64,000 nucleotides of DNA. Origin: Halorientalis sp. Its GTDB lineage: Archaea; Halobacteriota; Halobacteria; Halobacteriales; Haloarculaceae. The stretch lies in assembly GCF_028275115.1 (NCBI RefSeq), contig NZ_JAQCNH010000097.1, forward strand, positions 1 to 64,000, written 5' to 3'. Positions 1 through 8,955 of this stretch are shown here, piece after piece. Under the pieces are notes generated by a model. The model had not been told where the DNA came from and made no database searches. It was given only the letters and a program-made list of their open reading frames with translations. A program made the translations under genes and the position numbers. The number at the start of each line of letters is the position of its first letter. Within the stretch, counting starts at the first letter, position 1.

Positions 1-81
1 CGCGAGCAGCAGCCACGACCCGCCGGCGACGCGACGGGAGCGAGCGGAGATGTTTTTTCACTCAGACCCTAACAGCGGGTA

Positions 82-666
82 ATGACTGTGACTGCAGGCG
101 TCGTTGCTGTGCAGGGCGACGTGAGCGAACACGCTGTGGCAATCGAGCGGGCCGCTGCGTCCCACGGTGAGGAAGCCGAGGTCCGGGAGATCAGACAGTC
201 CGGCATCGTTCCGGAGTGTGACCTCCTGCTGTTGCCCGGTGGCGAGTCGACGACGATTTCGCGGTTGCTCCGCCGCGAGGGAATCGCCCCGGAGATTCAA
301 GCGCACGTCGAAGCGGGCAAACCGGTGCTCGCGACGTGCGCGGGGCTGATAGTCCTCTCGGTGGATGCCAACGACGACCGCGTCGAGACGCTGGACCTGG
401 TGGACGCGACCGTCGAACGCAACGCCTTCGGCCGGCAGAAAGACAGCTTCGAGGCACCGCTTTCGGTCGCCGGACTCGACGACCCGTTCCACGCGGTGTT
501 CATCCGCGCGCCGCTGATCGAGTCGGTCGGCGAGGCAGCGGTGCTGGCCGAGTGGGACGGGCGGCCGGTCGCCGTGCGGGACGGCCCGGTCGTCGGGACG
601 TCGTTCCACCCGGAACTGACCGACGACGCACGACTCCACGACCTCGCTTTCTTTGGGGCGGACTGA
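82..666 (+). CDS. pdxT: Pyridoxal 5'-phosphate synthase glutaminase subunit PdxT
   Basis: Glutaminase that makes ammonia from glutamine and passes it to PdxS for the DXP-independent synthesis of pyridoxal 5'-phosphate. The 194 residues are of usual family length. The GGES motif is at about 53-56, the nucleophile Cys86 sits in VLATCAG, and the His176/Glu178 pair is in FHPEL. A T-rich TATA-like box at 53-58 lies about 27 nt before the ATG, which fits a leaderless transcript. pdxS is not in the window. The 81 bases before the gene show no clear coding frame and may be the edge of a neighbour. Confidence 0.95.
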   Translation: MTVTAGVVAVQGDVSEHAVAIERAAASHGEEAEVREIRQSGIVPECDLLLLPGGESTTISRLLRREGIAPEIQAHVEAGKPVLATCAGLIVLSVDANDDRVETLDLVDATVERNAFGRQKDSFEAPLSVAGLDDPFHAVFIRAPLIESVGEAAVLAEWDGRPVAVRDGPVVGTSFHPELTDDARLHDLAFFGAD

Positions 667-729
667 CCGCGACAGTCGGCTCTGAGCCGGGAACCGGGGT
701 TTTTGCCCACGCACCCCTTCGGCCCGAGT

Positions 730-1176
730 ATGGACGCATCCATCGAGGGCGTACGCGTCGCTGGCACGCCGACGGGACCGGTACCGGTCGTCCTGCTCGG
801 GGTCGACGGTGAATCGGACCTGCTGCCGATATTCATCGGCTTCGACGAGGCCGCGAGCATCGCCCGCGGACTCGACGCCGAGGACATTGGACGGCCGCTG
901 ACCCACGACCTCACGCTGGACCTGATCGAAGAACTTGGGGGGCGGGTCGAGCGCGTGGTCGTCAGCGACGTGGACGACGGGACCTATATCGCGGATTTGC
1001 ACCTGGCGACGCCGCGGGACGCCGCGGTAGTCGATGCCCGCCCGAGCGATTCGCTGGCACTCGCCGCCCGAACAGATGCCGGCCTCTCGGTCGCCGAGGC
1101 CGTCTTCGAGGACGGCCGGCGCGACCCCGACGAGTTCGACGACCTCGACGACATCCGTGAAGTGATGGAGGTTTAG
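730..1176 (+). CDS. DUF151 / bifunctional nuclease family protein
   Basis: The 148 residues match the DUF151 (bifunctional nuclease domain) family, with the conserved IGFDEAASIARGL-type and RPSDSLALAAR segments. Homologues in plants and bacteria have reported RNase/DNase activity; the role in haloarchaea is not established. The ATG at 730 is preferred over the in-frame ATG at 703 because it matches the family N-terminus and a GTTTTTG TATA-like box lies about 28 nt upstream. It is co-directional with pdxT and hisE. Confidence 0.85.
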   Translation: MDASIEGVRVAGTPTGPVPVVLLGVDGESDLLPIFIGFDEAASIARGLDAEDIGRPLTHDLTLDLIEELGGRVERVVVSDVDDGTYIADLHLATPRDAAVVDARPSDSLALAARTDAGLSVAEAVFEDGRRDPDEFDDLDDIREVMEV

Positions 1177-1198
1177 TCGCCGGGCGAGAACAACGGCC

Positions 1199-1492
1199 AT
1201 GGACGACACCGACGCCGTAATCGACGAACTGTTCGGGACTATCGAGGACCGCAAAGAGACACTCCCAGCGGACTCCTACACCGCCTCGCTGTTCACCCAC
1301 GAGAAAGGGGAGAACGCCGTTCTCGAAAAGCTCGGCGAGGAGACGACCGAACTCGTCTTGGCAGCGAAAGACGACGACCGGGAAGAAATCACACACGAGG
1401 CCGCCGACGTGGTCTATCACCTGCTCGTCCTGCTCTCGATGAACGAGATCGACGTGACGACCCTGCGGGCGGAATTACGCGACCGGCGGTAG
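1199..1492 (+). CDS. hisE: Phosphoribosyl-ATP pyrophosphatase HisE
   Basis: Hydrolyses phosphoribosyl-ATP to phosphoribosyl-AMP and pyrophosphate, step 2 of histidine synthesis. The 97-residue all-helical MazG-like protein carries the metal-binding LGEETTELVLAAKD and EAADVVYHLLVLL motifs. It is separate from HisI, as is usual in haloarchaea, and far from hisH (53.5 kb), so the histidine genes are scattered here. The start follows the DUF151 gene by 22 nt, so co-transcription is possible. Confidence 0.93.
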   Translation: MDDTDAVIDELFGTIEDRKETLPADSYTASLFTHEKGENAVLEKLGEETTELVLAAKDDDREEITHEAADVVYHLLVLLSMNEIDVTTLRAELRDRR

Positions 1493-1511
1493 TCGTCGGG
1501 TCGTGAGGGCG

Positions 1512-2939
1512 TCACCCCGGGGAACCCTTCGGGTAGACCGTAACACCGGTGAACTCGAACCGGGCGCCGTCGGCCCCGTCTGCCAGCGATACGTTCCACC
1601 CGTGAGCCTGGGCAATTTCCTCGACGATTGCCAGCCCCATGCCCGTCCCTTCGCCGGTGCCGAAGCCGTACTCGAACACGAGGTCTCTTTCTTCGGGGGG
1701 AATGCCGGGACCGTCGTCTCCGACGTAGAAGCCACGGGGGTCGTCGTCACCGAGCAGGCCGAGTCGGACGGTCACGTCCGGACCGGCGTGGGTGACCGCG
1801 TTGGCGCAGAGATTCTGGAGCAGCTCGACCAACCGGTCGCCGTCGGCTTCGATTGCACAGTCGGTCTGACACACCAGTGTGGCCTCCTGGGCCTCGATAC
1901 GGCCCCACGCGGCGCGGGCACAGTCGTCGAGGTCCGTCTCGTCAAGGTCACCGATGACCTGCCCGTCCCGGGCCAACGTGAGTACGTCGTCGATCAGGTT
2001 CTCCATCCGGCCGACGGCCTCCTCGATGTGGTCGTGATGGGCACTCTCGGTCTCGGCCCGCGCGGCCGCGACGCGGGCGCGCACCACCTGGAGCGGGTTC
2101 CGGAGGTCGTGTGAGACGACGCTCGCGAACTTCTCCAGCCGCTCGTTCTGTCGCTCGAGTTCCCGCTGGTACTGTTGACGTTCGGTCACGTCTCGGGAGT
2201 TGACGACTACGCCGGCCAGCGCGGGGTCTTCGAGGCGGTTGTGGCCAACCGATTCCAGGGTCCGCCACGCACCGGCCACGGTCTGCATCCGGTAGGTGAC
2301 CTCTCGTTGCTCGCCAAGCCAGGCCCCTGGGTGGGTGAAAAAATCCAGCACGTCGTCCCGGTCGTCGGGGTGGACGCGGTCGATCGGATTGTGACCGACG
2401 AACTCCGACGGGGGGTAGCCCATGATGTCCTCGATGATCGGGTTGACGTAGCGGACCACCCCGTCCCGCCGGTGGATGGTGAGTATATCCGTCGAGAACG
2501 CGACGAGTTGCTCGAATCGGCCGGCCGGCCCTTCTTTGCCGGTCAGGTCCGGGCGGACGCGGGCGAGTGCGTCGGTCAACCGGTCGGCCAGAACGTCCGC
2601 GTCCGGGCTCGATTCGACGGGAACGTACTCGGTCACGCCGACCGAGAGGGCCTCGCTGACGAGGCGTTCGTCGCCGTCACGGGAGAACAGCACGAACGGG
2701 ACTGTCGGCCGCTTGTGGCGCGCCTGCTGGAGAAGGTCGACACCACCCATATCCGCGAGGTCGGCAGCACTCAGCACGGCACCGACGGGCCTGTCCTCCA
2801 GCACCTCCAAGGCCGCCGCGCCGTGTTCGACTGCCTCCACCGACGACACCTCGGTCGTCTCGACCAGTTCGTCACGCAGCGCGTTCGGATCCGGTTCGGG
2901 TGCGACCAGCACCGTCGGTGGGCCACTCCCCTCAACCAT
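1512..2939 (-). CDS. Soluble sensor histidine kinase: pseudo-receiver, PAS, HisKA, HATPase
   Basis: The 475-residue protein has no membrane segment. An N-terminal receiver-like domain (about 8-125) is followed by PAS (about 145-255), a short coiled coil, a HisKA box with VVSHDLRNPLQ, and an HATPase domain with N box (LCANAVTHA), G1 (DDGPGIP) and G2 (GEGTGMGL). In the receiver, Ala58 stands where the phospho-accepting Asp is expected, so it is probably a non-phosphorylated pseudo-receiver. No response regulator is adjacent. A TCTATAC box near 2968 is suitably placed for the ATG at 2939. The ligand is unknown. Confidence 0.88.
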   Translation of the reverse strand: MVEGSGPPTVLVAPEPDPNALRDELVETTEVSSVEAVEHGAAALEVLEDRPVGAVLSAADLADMGGVDLLQQARHKRPTVPFVLFSRDGDERLVSEALSVGVTEYVPVESSPDADVLADRLTDALARVRPDLTGKEGPAGRFEQLVAFSTDILTIHRRDGVVRYVNPIIEDIMGYPPSEFVGHNPIDRVHPDDRDDVLDFFTHPGAWLGEQREVTYRMQTVAGAWRTLESVGHNRLEDPALAGVVVNSRDVTERQQYQRELERQNERLEKFASVVSHDLRNPLQVVRARVAAARAETESAHHDHIEEAVGRMENLIDDVLTLARDGQVIGDLDETDLDDCARAAWGRIEAQEATLVCQTDCAIEADGDRLVELLQNLCANAVTHAGPDVTVRLGLLGDDDPRGFYVGDDGPGIPPEERDLVFEYGFGTGEGTGMGLAIVEEIAQAHGWNVSLADGADGARFEFTGVTVYPKGSPG

Positions 2940-3103
2940 TGGTTATTGCACGCATTCCCCACATGTATAGATTTACAATTATTTAGACCACGCTCAGAAG
3001 CCAACCGAGCCCGCGAGTATATAGAGATTTTGTAGTCAGGGTGTCGTTTTTTATCTGATCGGAACGGCACGGCCGGCTGGTCGGGTGCGTGTCAAAGGAC
3101 GCG

Positions 3104-3110
3104 TTTTTAT
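3104..3110 (+). promoter_or_regulatory. TATA-like box for the NOG1-type GTPase gene
   Basis: TTTTTAT centred about 29 nt before the ATG at 3136. It supports that start, with a leaderless transcript, over the in-frame ATG at 3109 and the upstream start at 3085. Confidence 0.55.
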
Positions 3111-3135
3111 GCACGACTCGTCTACGAACCTCAAG

Positions 3136-4098
3136 ATGATTCTCGAGGACCTCCCGACGACGCCCACGTCGGAGGAGCTCATCGACCAGGCGTTCTCCCG
3201 GGCGGCCCGCGCAGGCCGGGCCAAATCCGGGTTCGAGGCCCAGCAGTCGATGCTCCAGACCGCCGCGAACGTCGTCTCGGACAACCTCGAGAACGTCGTT
3301 ACCGCGTGGCCCGACATCGACGACCTCGACCCGTTCTACCGGGAGTTGATCGACGCTCTCGTCGGCGTCGACGACCTGCGACAGCACCTCTCGGAAATTA
3401 CCTGGGCCAGCCGGAAGGCCAGTGACATCCGCGACGAGTACCAGGGCCGCTTCCGCAACGTCGACGCCGACGGGGCCAAGAAGCTCCGTAAACAGGCCTT
3501 CGCCCGGATAGCCGACGTGGTCGAGGAGGTGGAGGACGACCTGCTGGCCGTCAACGAGGCCCGCAACACGCTGCGGGACCTACCGGACATCAGGCCTGAC
3601 GAGCCGACCATCGTCGTCGCCGGCTACCCTAACGTCGGGAAGTCCTCGTTCGTCAACCGGGTCACGAACGCCAGCAACGAGACGGCGACGTACCCGTTCA
3701 CGACGACAGAGATCAGACTGGGCCACATCGAGCGCGACCACATCAGATATCAGCTGGTCGATACCCCCGGGCTGCTCGACCGGCCCCCGGAAGACCGCAA
3801 CCAGATCGAATCGCAGGCCGTTAGCGCGCTGGAACACCTCGCCGACGCCGTGTTGGTAATGGTCGACGCCAGCGGCGAGTGTGGCTATCCCATCGGCGTC
3901 CAGCTGGAACTCAGGGACGCGCTGGCCGGGCGGTTCACTGACGTACCCGTTCTCACGGTGTGTAACAAGAGCGACCGCTCGACCGACGTCGACGCGGACC
4001 GCTACATGAGCATCACCGAGGGCGAGAACGTCGACGCGACGCTCGGGGCGGCCGTCGAGGCCGTCGGGTACGAACCGGAACTGCTCTACGACGAGTAG
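3136..4098 (+). CDS. NOG1-family GTP-binding protein
   Basis: A 320-residue P-loop GTPase of the NOG1/Obg group, whose eukaryotic member acts in 60S ribosome assembly. The helical NOG1 N-domain covers about 1-150. G1 (GYPNVGKS, about 163-170), G3 (DTPG) and G4 (NKSD) follow, so the G domain is intact. The start at 3136 gives the family N-terminus MILEDLPTTPT and fits the TATA box at 3104. It is divergent from the histidine kinase across a short AT-rich gap. A role in large-subunit maturation is inferred from the family. Confidence 0.88.
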   Translation: MILEDLPTTPTSEELIDQAFSRAARAGRAKSGFEAQQSMLQTAANVVSDNLENVVTAWPDIDDLDPFYRELIDALVGVDDLRQHLSEITWASRKASDIRDEYQGRFRNVDADGAKKLRKQAFARIADVVEEVEDDLLAVNEARNTLRDLPDIRPDEPTIVVAGYPNVGKSSFVNRVTNASNETATYPFTTTEIRLGHIERDHIRYQLVDTPGLLDRPPEDRNQIESQAVSALEHLADAVLVMVDASGECGYPIGVQLELRDALAGRFTDVPVLTVCNKSDRSTDVDADRYMSITEGENVDATLGAAVEAVGYEPELLYDE

Positions 4099-4099
4099 C

Positions 4100-5404
4100 T
4101 CAGACGTCCTCGATGGTGACGTAGCGGACCTGCGTCTCTACGTCGTGGCCGGACGCGCGGTCGACAGCGGCGTCGATTTCTACGCTGAGGCCGGTTACCG
4201 ATCTGTCGTCCCCGGGCGGGACGCCGACGGTCACGACAACGCGCTCTGACTGGCTCAACAGGATGCCATCGGTGTACTGTACCTCGGTGTCGAGTACTGT
4301 TGCGCGCTCGCTCTCTGCGACGGCACCGTCGACACCCTCGCGGATGTCCCGGTCGCTAACGCCATTCTGGAACGAATTGTAAGTGACCCCGCCCAGGAAC
4401 ACTGAGAGGACCGCGACGGCGACGGCGAGGGTGGCCACGCGTTTCAGGACCGCACTCCGGGCGTCGTCGAACTGAAACCACTGCTGTGGCCGGTAACCGC
4501 TGGACCAGAGGACGGCGATGGCGGCGACGTTGATCGAGAGCCAGTTGACCAGGGCCAGCACACCCGAGCCGATACCGACCATCGGGAGCCCCCAGGCGAG
4601 GCCGATGCCGACCGTGGCTGCCGGCGGAATCAGGGCAACCGCGATCATGACGCCGACGATGGCCGCCGAGACACCCGACGATAGCGAGAGCGCGCCGGCG
4701 ACACCGGCACCGAGCGCGACCGCCAGCGAGAGGAAGTCCGGGGTCAGTCGTTCGCGAATCTCGGGCACCTGCGTCACGTCGATGCCCGGCGGGACGAGAT
4801 TCGAGTACCGGACGAAGACGGCGAATGCGGCGGCGCTGACGACCGCCAGCGACATGCCGAGTACCTGCAGTTTGACGCCACGGACGAACAGTTCGTCTTC
4901 GCCCAGTACCGTCCCGACGCTGGCGGCCATCGCCGGGCCGATCAGGGGCGCGATGACCATCGAGCCGACGACGACTGCCGGCGAGTCGAGCAACAGGCCG
5001 GCGGTGGCGATGATAGCGCTGATGACCGTCATCGTGGTGTAGGTCCGCAACGTCGGTGCGAGGTCCTCTGCATGACCCAATAGCTCCTCGCGGGCGATGC
5101 GGTCTTCGTCGACTGCCTCCCGTTCGGCGTACCGTTCCTCCAGTTCGTCGAACCGCTGGGAGACGACGGCACTGGCCTCGACGACGACGGTGTAGGCCTG
5201 GTCGTCGATACCCGCGTCCCGGAGTTGCTCGAGAACGGGCTCGACCGCGGGGTTCGGCAGCGGTGCGTAGACGATGGCGGTGAACTCGCGGCCGCTGGTC
5301 TCGTCGGTGACGACGTAGTCGACGCCCTCCTCGTCTAAGGAATCGAGGACCGTCTCGCGTTTTCCGGTCGGGACAGTCACCTGGAGAAGTCGCACACCCC
5401 ACAC
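4100..5404 (-). CDS. DUF389 / TIGR00341 family integral membrane protein
   Basis: The 434 residues form a cytoplasmic N-domain (about 1-125, starting [12 protein letters not shown]), then several hydrophobic helices (about 128-345) with the family signature [21 protein letters not shown], and a C-terminal soluble domain. The family is widespread in haloarchaea and cyanobacteria, and its transport or signalling function is unknown. Its stop lies next to the stop of the convergent GTPase gene. Confidence 0.85.
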   Translation of the reverse strand: MWGVRLLQVTVPTGKRETVLDSLDEEGVDYVVTDETSGREFTAIVYAPLPNPAVEPVLEQLRDAGIDDQAYTVVVEASAVVSQRFDELEERYAEREAVDEDRIAREELLGHAEDLAPTLRTYTTMTVISAIIATAGLLLDSPAVVVGSMVIAPLIGPAMAASVGTVLGEDELFVRGVKLQVLGMSLAVVSAAAFAVFVRYSNLVPPGIDVTQVPEIRERLTPDFLSLAVALGAGVAGALSLSSGVSAAIVGVMIAVALIPPAATVGIGLAWGLPMVGIGSGVLALVNWLSINVAAIAVLWSSGYRPQQWFQFDDARSAVLKRVATLAVAVAVLSVFLGGVTYNSFQNGVSDRDIREGVDGAVAESERATVLDTEVQYTDGILLSQSERVVVTVGVPPGDDRSVTGLSVEIDAAVDRASGHDVETQVRYVTIEDV

Positions 5405-5500
5405 TCACACGGCGGCGACAAATACGTGACGGGCCGCCACGCGTCGCTCGCGTGGGCCGAAATGCCGGCGCTTATCCGGCCCAGTCGTCTACCCGCTCAC

Positions 5501-6118
5501 ATGTTCGATTCGCGGCCGGACCGCAGCGCAGAGGTCGTCCTTGCGGGACGCTCGAATGTCGGCAAGTCGACGCTGATGCGCGAGCTAACCGGCCATACGT
5601 TCGACACGGGCCAGCGGCCGGGTGTTACCCGCCAGCCCAACCACTACGACTGGAACGCAGCGGACTTCGTCCTCACTGACCTCCCCGGGTTCGGATTTAT
5701 GAACGGCGTCCCCGACGAAGTGCGCGAGGAGATCAAAGACGACATTGTCGCGTACCTCGAGAGCTACGCCGAGCAGATTCTCGTGGCGGTGCTGGTAGTC
5801 GACGGCAAAGCGGTGATCGACATCATCGACCGCCACTCCGGGCCCGACGAGATTCCACACGACGTTGAGATGTTCCACTTCCTGCGCGAGATGGGTATCC
5901 CGGTCGTCGTCGCGGTCAACAAGATGGACAAGGTCGACGACCGTGACGAGCGCCTGGACGACCTGTGTGACCGACTCGGCCTGCTCCCGCCTTGGAAGCA
6001 GTGGCAGGAGACTATCGCCCCGGTCACCGCCAAACGTGGGTCCATCGACCCCATGACCGAAGCCGTCCGCCACCACCTCCACGAGCAGCGACGCGACGAC
6101 CTGTTCACCTTCTTCTGA
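5501..6118 (+). CDS. engB: EngB/YihA-type ribosome-biogenesis GTPase
   Basis: TrmE-Era-EngA-EngB-Septin superfamily GTPase of 205 residues. G1 is [10 protein letters not shown]3 is DLPGFG and G4 is NKMD. The ATG at 5501 ([13 protein letters not shown]) is chosen over the longer frame from 5426 because it gives the usual haloarchaeal N-terminus and follows a GCTTATCC box near 5474 by about 27 nt. The bacterial orthologue helps large-subunit assembly; the archaeal role is inferred. Confidence 0.9.
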   Translation: MFDSRPDRSAEVVLAGRSNVGKSTLMRELTGHTFDTGQRPGVTRQPNHYDWNAADFVLTDLPGFGFMNGVPDEVREEIKDDIVAYLESYAEQILVAVLVVDGKAVIDIIDRHSGPDEIPHDVEMFHFLREMGIPVVVAVNKMDKVDDRDERLDDLCDRLGLLPPWKQWQETIAPVTAKRGSIDPMTEAVRHHLHEQRRDDLFTFF

Positions 6119-6414
6119 CTCCCGGTTGGTTACGAGATGTAACAACTGTGGTGTGGTGGTCGGGAAACGGTACTGGTCGTCGCTGTGCGGCCGAGAGCGC
6201 CGCTCCGGTGGTACAGTAGAAAACGGGGGTAGAGGGGGGGATGTTGGGGGGTGGCACCCGAAAATTGGGTGCAATCCAATTTACACGCCTCATACTAATG
6301 AATCTTGCGACTGACGACTCTACAAATAGCTGGCTGGCACTGTCGCTGGAGCGGGACGCCGTGGGAGATAAAAGCGGTGAAAGGGCTTAGTGGGCCCGCT
6401 CCAAAGGTACGCAC
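6119..6414. other. Non-coding gap with G-rich tract and overlapping inverted repeats
   Basis: I see no supported gene here. A three-run G tract (6225-6254) has quadruplex potential on the plus strand. Just after it, GCACCC (6254-6259) can pair with GGGTGC (6267-6272), and AAATTGG (6262-6268) with CCAATTT (6276-6282). The two stems share bases and exclude each other. They lie upstream of rimI. Confidence 0.5.
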
Positions 6415-6888
6415 GTGACCACGCCGGCATCCGAATCCGATGCGCCTGCGCCGACCGTCCGGGAGGCGGTCAAGGCGGATCTGCTCGCGGTGTATCGTAT
6501 CGAGAAGGCGTCGTTTCCGCAGCCGTGGCCGTTCGCCGCGTTCCAGCGGTACGTCGAGAAACCGACCTTTCTCGTCGCGGAGTTCGGGGCCGGCGTCGTG
6601 GGATACATCGTCGCCGACTCGGTTCCCAACCACGGGCGGCCGCTGGGCCACGTCAAGGACCTGGCGGTACATCCCGACCAGCGGGGCCAGGGCGTCGGCT
6701 CAACCCTGCTCCAACGGGCACTGGGTGTCATGCGCACAGCGGGCGTCGCCGAAGTGAAACTCGAAGTGCGCGAGGGCAACGAGCGGGCCCGGCGTCTCTA
6801 CGAGTCCTTCGGGTTCCGCCACCAGCGAACGGTTCCCCGCTACTACGACGACGGCGAGAACGCTCTGGTCATGGTCGTCGACCTGTAA
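6415..6888 (+). CDS. rimI: RimI-type GNAT N-acetyltransferase (protein N-terminal acetylation)
   Basis: GNAT fold of 157 residues with the acetyl-CoA motif VHPDQRGQGVGSTLL and the RimI-like segments IEKASFPQPWP and RRLYESFGF. Archaeal members acetylate protein N-termini, combining RimI- and Ard1-like activity. The predicted start is GTG at 6415, with a weak GCTTAGT box about 27 nt upstream and a clearer GATAAAA at 6367. The non-coding stretch before it contains alternative hairpins that could be in a longer leader. Confidence 0.9.
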   Translation: MTTPASESDAPAPTVREAVKADLLAVYRIEKASFPQPWPFAAFQRYVEKPTFLVAEFGAGVVGYIVADSVPNHGRPLGHVKDLAVHPDQRGQGVGSTLLQRALGVMRTAGVAEVKLEVREGNERARRLYESFGFRHQRTVPRYYDDGENALVMVVDL

Positions 6889-6919
6889 AACCTATCCGTC
6901 CAGACGCGTACGATGAGGC

Positions 6920-7354
6920 ATGGGATACGCCTGCCCGGTGTGTGAGGACCCACAGGCCGACGCCGAACACCTGGCGAATCACCTCGCGTTCACCGCCTTG
7001 CTGGGCGACGACGACCACGAGGCCTGGCTCGATGAACACGCGCCCGACTGGGACCAGGTCGACGCCGACGCGCTTGCTGCGACCGTCACCGAACTCGCCG
7101 AGGAAACCGACTATCCGCAGGTCTTCGAGGACACTGTCGACGACCACGACCACGACCACGAGCGCTCCGGCGCCCTGTTCGACGACAAGGCACGCGCCAT
7201 CGAGCGTGGCCGCGAGCGTGCACGGGACCTGAGCGACCTCGACACCGCCGACGAGTCGGTTCTGGAGGAGGCCCGCGAGATGACCCGGCAAATGCGGGGT
7301 CGCGACTCGGCCGACGCCGAAGCCGAGGACCCGGCCGACTCCGAAACCGAGTAA
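6920..7354 (+). CDS. DUF5810-type zinc-finger protein
   Basis: A 144-residue haloarchaeal protein starting with a C2H2-like finger (Cys5, Cys8, His17, His21), then an acidic helical body, an HDHDHDHE metal-binding-like stretch and an acidic tail. I recognise it as the haloarchaeal family found next to the DUF5809 gene, as it is here 24 nt downstream. The function is unknown; the finger suggests zinc binding. Confidence 0.75.
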   Translation: MGYACPVCEDPQADAEHLANHLAFTALLGDDDHEAWLDEHAPDWDQVDADALAATVTELAEETDYPQVFEDTVDDHDHDHERSGALFDDKARAIERGRERARDLSDLDTADESVLEEAREMTRQMRGRDSADAEAEDPADSETE

Positions 7355-7378
7355 CCGGAGCGACCCGAGGCTCCTGAT

Positions 7379-7804
7379 ATGCACACAGAAGGAGTGTTCG
7401 CGCCCGAGACGGCGACGGCCGCAGGCGAGTTGTACACGGCCGTCGGCCCGGCCGCTCAGAACAGCGTTCGCGGGGCCGCAAAGGCCATGAATTTCGACAG
7501 CGAAGAGTACGACGAGCGGGTGACGAACTCGGTCGTCGCGACCGCTCACGAGGCAATCTTCGCCTCGATGCTCGAAGTCACGGTCGGCTCTGCCGAGGAG
7601 TTCGAGACGTGGTGTGACGACCATCCCGACTACGCGCAGGAGACAATCGGGAGCGAGAACGTCGACCGCGTTGTCTGGCACCCGGTCCCCTTCGCCGAGA
7701 CCGTCGTCGCCGCCACCTTCCAGGAACGGACTGAGGCAGCCGTGGGAACGCTTCGCCGCCAAGCCTTCGGCAGCGTCTACCGCGAGGTTGTGACCGACAG
7801 GTAA
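7379..7804 (+). CDS. DUF5809 family protein
   Basis: A soluble 141-residue protein, MHTEGVFAPETATAA..., typical of the haloarchaeal family paired with DUF5810. No catalytic motif or membrane segment is visible. The conserved pairing and same-strand spacing suggest the two products act together. Function unknown. Confidence 0.75.
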   Translation: MHTEGVFAPETATAAGELYTAVGPAAQNSVRGAAKAMNFDSEEYDERVTNSVVATAHEAIFASMLEVTVGSAEEFETWCDDHPDYAQETIGSENVDRVVWHPVPFAETVVAATFQERTEAAVGTLRRQAFGSVYREVVTDR

Positions 7805-7852
7805 CCGAGTCAGTTCCGCTATCGTTTTTCCGCAGCACACCGAGTGGTGGGT

Positions 7853-8275
7853 ATGCGACAGATCACGCGCCGAGTCACCGTCGCCGTCCTCGTCGCAATC
7901 GTCCTGTTGCTGGCGCTCGGTGCTCTCCCGGGTTATCTGAAAAGTGGCGATCCGTACTACATGACGGCGACGGCCACGGACACGGACAACCGGACTGCCA
8001 TCCCGGCCGACACGCTCGCGTCCAACCGCTACCCCTACGCGGCGGCCGCGCTGGCGAACGCGACCGACGCGGCCGGGAGCGGGGTCGCAAACGCCACGGC
8101 TCGCTCAGACCCCTACTGGAAGGGCCCCGTCGGCGTGAAAGGCGCGTTCAGCCACTCACCGTTCGACGAATTTAACGCGATCAGACAGCGCAACCGGTCC
8201 GCGACGACCGAGACGGCCGTCTTCGTCCGCCAGAACGGCACCGTTTACACCCTGGAGGTGACACAAGACCCATGA
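7853..8275 (+). CDS. Small membrane-anchored hypothetical protein
   Basis: A 140-residue protein with one N-terminal hydrophobic segment (about 8-27) and an exported, Asn/Thr/Ala-rich domain. I do not recognise the family. The ATG at 7853 is preferred to GTG at 7844 because it is three residues nearer the signal anchor. Its last four bases overlap the start of the Nudix gene (ATGA), so the two are probably translationally coupled. Confidence 0.65.
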   Translation: MRQITRRVTVAVLVAIVLLLALGALPGYLKSGDPYYMTATATDTDNRTAIPADTLASNRYPYAAAALANATDAAGSGVANATARSDPYWKGPVGVKGAFSHSPFDEFNAIRQRNRSATTETAVFVRQNGTVYTLEVTQDP

Positions 8276-8955
8276 CCAACGATCCGACCATCCGACGGTT
8301 CGACCCCGATAGTCGCCCCGTCCGAGGCCCCGAAGAGTTCGACTGGCCCGTCCAGGAGTCCGACGCCGAGTACGAGACCGGCTGGTACACTGGCGGCTAC
8401 GACCTCGTGGGACAGCCGGACGGCTCCGAGAAACGCTACTACTGGGCCGACCTGCCTGCCGCCGCTGTCGTCGTGGCGGTCGTCGACGGCGCGGACGTGC
8501 CCAGCGTGGCCGCGGACGCATCGGACGGAGCGCGGCGTGGCCCGGGAGGTGGGACCGGTGCCGACGCCGAGGACGGCGTCGACCACCTCGTCATGGTCGA
8601 CCAGTACCGACCGACGATCCGTGAGCAGTGTCTCGAACTCCCCGCCGGTATCGTCGAGGACGGCGAGAGCTACACCGACGCCGGTCGACGGGAACTCCGC
8701 GAGGAGACCGGTTTCGACGCCGCCGGCGTCTCCCTGCTGGAGGAGTTCTGGTGCTCGACCGGTATCCTCCGGCACCGCCGGGGTATCGTCTTCGCAGAGG
8801 GACTGGAACCGGTCGAGGCCGACCTCGACGACAACGAGTTCCTCAGCGTCACGACCGTGCCGGTCGACGAGGCGCTCGCTGTGGCCCGGCGAGAGCCAGC
8901 GAACGACGCCACTATCGAGGGAGTCCTGCTGGCACAGGCCGAGGACGTGCTCTAA
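8272..8955 (+). CDS. Nudix hydrolase, ADP-ribose pyrophosphatase-like
   Basis: A 227-residue protein with a complete Nudix box (G-x5-E-x7-REL-x-EETGF, about 130-152) preceded by the LPAG motif common in ADP-sugar pyrophosphatases. A low-complexity Gly/Ala-rich insert (about 80-100) splits the first beta-sheet strands and is absent from most relatives. The start overlaps the upstream gene by ATGA. The stop overlaps the convergent gene by four bases (CTAA). Confidence 0.85.
   Translation: MTNDPTIRRFDPDSRPVRGPEEFDWPVQESDAEYETGWYTGGYDLVGQPDGSEKRYYWADLPAAAVVVAVVDGADVPSVAADASDGARRGPGGGTGADAEDGVDHLVMVDQYRPTIREQCLELPAGIVEDGESYTDAGRRELREETGFDAAGVSLLEEFWCSTGILRHRRGIVFAEGLEPVEADLDDNEFLSVTTVPVDEALAVARREPANDATIEGVLLAQAEDVL

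Noticed and set aside
58-1254. Long minus-strand open frame (398 codons) opposite pdxT and the DUF151 gene
   Set aside because: Arg/His/Val-rich antisense shadow typical of GC-rich acidic genes; both sense genes are clear family members.
6126-6314. 62-codon plus-strand frame with one CxxC
   Set aside because: Starts with TTG, has only one Cys pair, and runs through the G-tract and hairpins.
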